This document shows, one piece after another, positions 4,717-6,266 of a DNA stretch of 6,266 nt. The stretch comes from an uncultured Methanobrevibacter sp. GTDB taxonomy: Archaea; Methanobacteriota; Methanobacteria; Methanobacteriales; Methanobacteriaceae. The notes under the pieces are model-generated. The model was not told the origin of the DNA and searched no databases. It saw nothing but the letters and a program-made list of their open reading frames with translations. The position numbers were made by a program, and so were the translations under genes. The stretch lies in contig NZ_OMWA01000044.1 in the NCBI RefSeq assembly GCF_900314615.1, positions 1 through 6,266 on the forward strand, written 5' to 3'. How positions within the stretch are numbered: position 1 is the first letter of the stretch; the number at the start of each line of letters is the position of its first letter.

Positions 4717-6027
4717 TTATATTTCAGTACCGCTTTCACTAACAATTCTCTCACCGACAGGCTGCTCCTCTTCAAAGTTACTGAGATAATTCTTATAGAT
4801 TTCATCACCTTCAGCTGAAAGCTCCATGACATATTTCACAACATCATCTCTTGAATAGCTGAAGTAAACATCATAAGTTTCTTTAATGCCCATTAAATCC
4901 ATCTGCCTTTTTAACAATTCATTGCAGTGTTTTAAAACCCATTTCTGGTCATTTGCCACATTAACAATGAATCCAGTAATAGCTGAATCGTTAATGTACT
5001 CGGCCACATTCTGGTTAGACCTTTCATTACCTGCTTGAGACTGAGGAGTTACAAAAGTCCTTAAAATATTATTTCTAAAGATTTCAGTCTGCCTAGTATA
5101 GTCTGACTGGTAGTTGTTACCCCCCAAAATTTTAGATTCAATACCTGGAGGCACAATAGCTACATTACTTCCAGCAGTTGTACCATAATCAGCATAAAGA
5201 TTTTCTTTAGCTGTGGATGAAAGCTCAGTAATGTAAGGCTGGCCGTTAGCGTCCATTGCAGGCTTTACTTCAATAATATTATCCTTATTAATTCTCTCTA
5301 CCTGGTTTCTTTCAAGATTGCACTTGTGATAGATATCGTCCAGGCAATTCAATATAATGCTTTGAGCTTCAGAATAGATTTCATTATACATGAAGTTAAT
5401 AACCTCATCCGGCTCGTATTGGACCGTTAATGTTCCCTCTTCAACACTAACGAAGTTATTGAACTCTTCAGGACTTCCATTAACAACATCCTTAGGCATT
5501 TCATGAAGATATAGCTGCACTTCATTATCATCATTAAACTCTTTCTTAAGGCCATAACCTGTGGCGCCGATTTCTAAAAATATAGGTTTAATGTATTTCC
5601 CAATATCCTTGTCCCATCGCTCTACAGGTTTAATAACACCCTCACCATCGACCATCCCTCCTTGCAGGATATTTTTAGCAACTTGGCTGATGTCAATCTT
5701 TCTCGCCCACAGGATCAAAGTCAATTTCTGTTCAGCTGAAAGCTTGTTGTCCTTGTCCACCAGAACCAGATTTACATTAGCTTTATCAATTCTATTTTTC
5801 AAAATACCTGAAGTATAACCGTCAAGCTTAACAGCATAACGTGCATTAGCTATAGTTTTATTAATCACTGGAGGAAGTGCATCAATCAAATCAAGACCAG
5901 TATTGATTCCATCAGTTCTAGGCTGCCTTTCATCCTCTCCCCAATAGCTACGCTTAGTATTATACTGTTCCACACGATTATTCAATAATCTAGTTTTAAT
6001 ATAATCAGTAAGTCCCATATCAACCAT
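4717..6027 (-). CDS. Phage portal protein-like (SPP1 gp6-type)
   Basis: The portal is the ring at one capsid vertex through which viral DNA is packaged and ejected. This protein of about 436 residues has the expected layout. An early helix pair (IDALPPVINKTIANARYAVKLDG) is followed by a basic stretch, GILKNRIDKANVN, and a wing-like beta region with the segment MVDGEGVIKPVERW. A stem/clip region has ILNCLDDIYHKCNLERNQVERI, and a helical segment (QTEIFRNNILRTF.TPQSQAGNERSNQN) resembles portals selecting for capsid assembly. The tail is acidic. I chose the ATG at 6027; a TTG at 6033 and an ATG at 6018 are alternatives, and no start has a clear Shine-Dalgarno site. A TATA box lies near 6083-6091. 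No terminase, protease or capsid gene is present here, so it is isolated. The family is inferred from overall pattern, not from one decisive motif. Confidence 0.65.
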   Translation of the reverse strand: MVDMGLTDYIKTRLLNNRVEQYNTKRSYWGEDERQPRTDGINTGLDLIDALPPVINKTIANARYAVKLDGYTSGILKNRIDKANVNLVLVDKDNKLSAEQKLTLILWARKIDISQVAKNILQGGMVDGEGVIKPVERWDKDIGKYIKPIFLEIGATGYGLKKEFNDDNEVQLYLHEMPKDVVNGSPEEFNNFVSVEEGTLTVQYEPDEVINFMYNEIYSEAQSIILNCLDDIYHKCNLERNQVERINKDNIIEVKPAMDANGQPYITELSSTAKENLYADYGTTAGSNVAIVPPGIESKILGGNNYQSDYTRQTEIFRNNILRTFVTPQSQAGNERSNQNVAEYINDSAITGFIVNVANDQKWVLKHCNELLKRQMDLMGIKETYDVYFSYSRDDVVKYVMELSAEGDEIYKNYLSNFEEEQPVGERIVSESGTEI

Positions 6028-6081
6028 TTCCAAATAAGTGTTTCTATTGAATACACTTTTATTATTTTTTTTATTATATTA

Positions 6082-6092
6082 TTTATATAAAA
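6082..6092 (-). promoter_or_regulatory. TATA box of the portal-like gene
   Basis: On the minus strand TTTATATAAAT is centred near 6087, predicting a start close to 6061 and a leader of about 34 bases to the ATG at 6027. The gene therefore has its own promoter and need not depend on the hdrA remnant upstream. Confidence 0.55.
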
Positions 6093-6158
6093 TTAGTAAT
6101 AAAATTAATGCATATGGAACAATGAAAAAATAAAATATTAATTTAAATTTTTAATTAA

Positions 6159-6227
6159 TTAATAAATACAGTGACAGACGTAAACACCTATCCTTAATTC
6201 TTCATTATCTATTTTTTCTTCTGCCAT
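6159..6227 (-). pseudogene. hdrA: 5' fragment of hdrA (CoB-CoM heterodisulfide reductase subunit A), cut after codon 20
   Basis: HdrA is the flavin- and iron-sulfur-containing subunit of the cytoplasmic heterodisulfide reductase/MvhADG complex, which reduces CoM-S-S-CoB in the last step of methanogenesis and carries out electron bifurcation. The 22-codon frame opens MAEEKIDNEE, reaches RIGVYVCHC (the N-terminal HdrA signature, normally followed by G.N and about 630 further residues), then ends IY and TAA. After the third codon of CHC the DNA turns into plain A/T repeats in every frame, so this is a breakpoint, not a frameshift. The start is intact: AAGGTGA stands 7 bases before the ATG. The fragment points toward the portal-like gene. 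Since hdrA is normally essential, an intact copy should exist elsewhere. A coincidental short peptide is possible but unlikely given the order of residues. Confidence 0.75.
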
Positions 6228-6234
6228 ATTTAAT

Positions 6235-6240
6235 TCACCT
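6235..6240 (-). promoter_or_regulatory. Shine-Dalgarno site of the hdrA remnant
   Basis: On the minus strand AGGTGA lies 7 bases before the ATG at 6227, a near-ideal match to the methanogen 16S 3' end. It shows that the gene's native leader was kept with the fragment. Confidence 0.75.
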
Positions 6241-6266
6241 TGTACAAGTCGTGAAAAATATCTAAT

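Noticed and set aside
5561..5818. Plus-strand frame opposite the portal-like gene
   Set aside because: It is entirely antisense to a longer supported gene and has no start signal.
6100..6170. Frameshift rather than truncation in hdrA
   Set aside because: No frame downstream of the CHC codons continues with the expected Gly-x-Asn and following HdrA residues; the DNA is low-complexity A/T.
1..6266. tRNA, rRNA or CRISPR array
   Set aside because: No cloverleaf, ribosomal RNA signature or regularly spaced repeat series was seen on either strand.

Overview
This AT-rich window most likely comes from a methanogenic archaeon of the order Methanobacteriales, with Methanobrevibacter or Methanosphaera as the best candidates. 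Four things point there. A pseudomurein endoisopeptidase-like enzyme (572-1381, minus) only makes sense in hosts or viruses of pseudomurein-walled archaea. Promoters are archaeal TATA boxes such as TTTATATAAA. The Shine-Dalgarno sites are AGGTGA or AGGAG. The right edge carries the first codons of an HdrA-type methanogenesis protein. The species cannot be fixed from the sequence alone.

Layout, left to right: the 3' part of a MarR-family regulator (2-277, plus); a short AT-rich stretch with a probable 37-residue protein (366-479, plus); the endoisopeptidase (minus), divergent from a GNAT acetyltransferase (1495-2067, plus) with a shared promoter region; a 131-residue unrecognised, possibly phage-related protein (2214-2609, minus); the vitamin B6 operon pdxS-pdxT (2967-4429, plus); a phage portal-like protein (4717-6027, minus); and a 22-codon remnant of hdrA (6159-6227, minus) that breaks off right after the motif RIGVYVCHC.

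The plus-strand genes look like ordinary host genes: regulator, acetyltransferase and pyridoxal 5'-phosphate synthase. PdxS and PdxT form one enzyme: PdxT releases ammonia from glutamine, and PdxS condenses it with ribose 5-phosphate and glyceraldehyde 3-phosphate to make PLP. The larger minus-strand genes are viral in type (wall lysis, possible regulator, portal) but have no packaging, capsid, tail, integrase or replication genes beside them. I read the window as a mosaic accessory region with scattered virus-derived genes rather than an intact provirus.

Two structural signals stand out. A perfect 26-bp inverted repeat (2682-2707 and 4626-4651) brackets pdxST like the ends of a transposable unit, with no transposase inside. 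The hdrA fragment marks a rearrangement breakpoint just upstream of the portal gene. I did not find a clearly new multi-gene system; the best leads are this breakpoint, the bracketed pdxST unit and the solitary virus-type genes.
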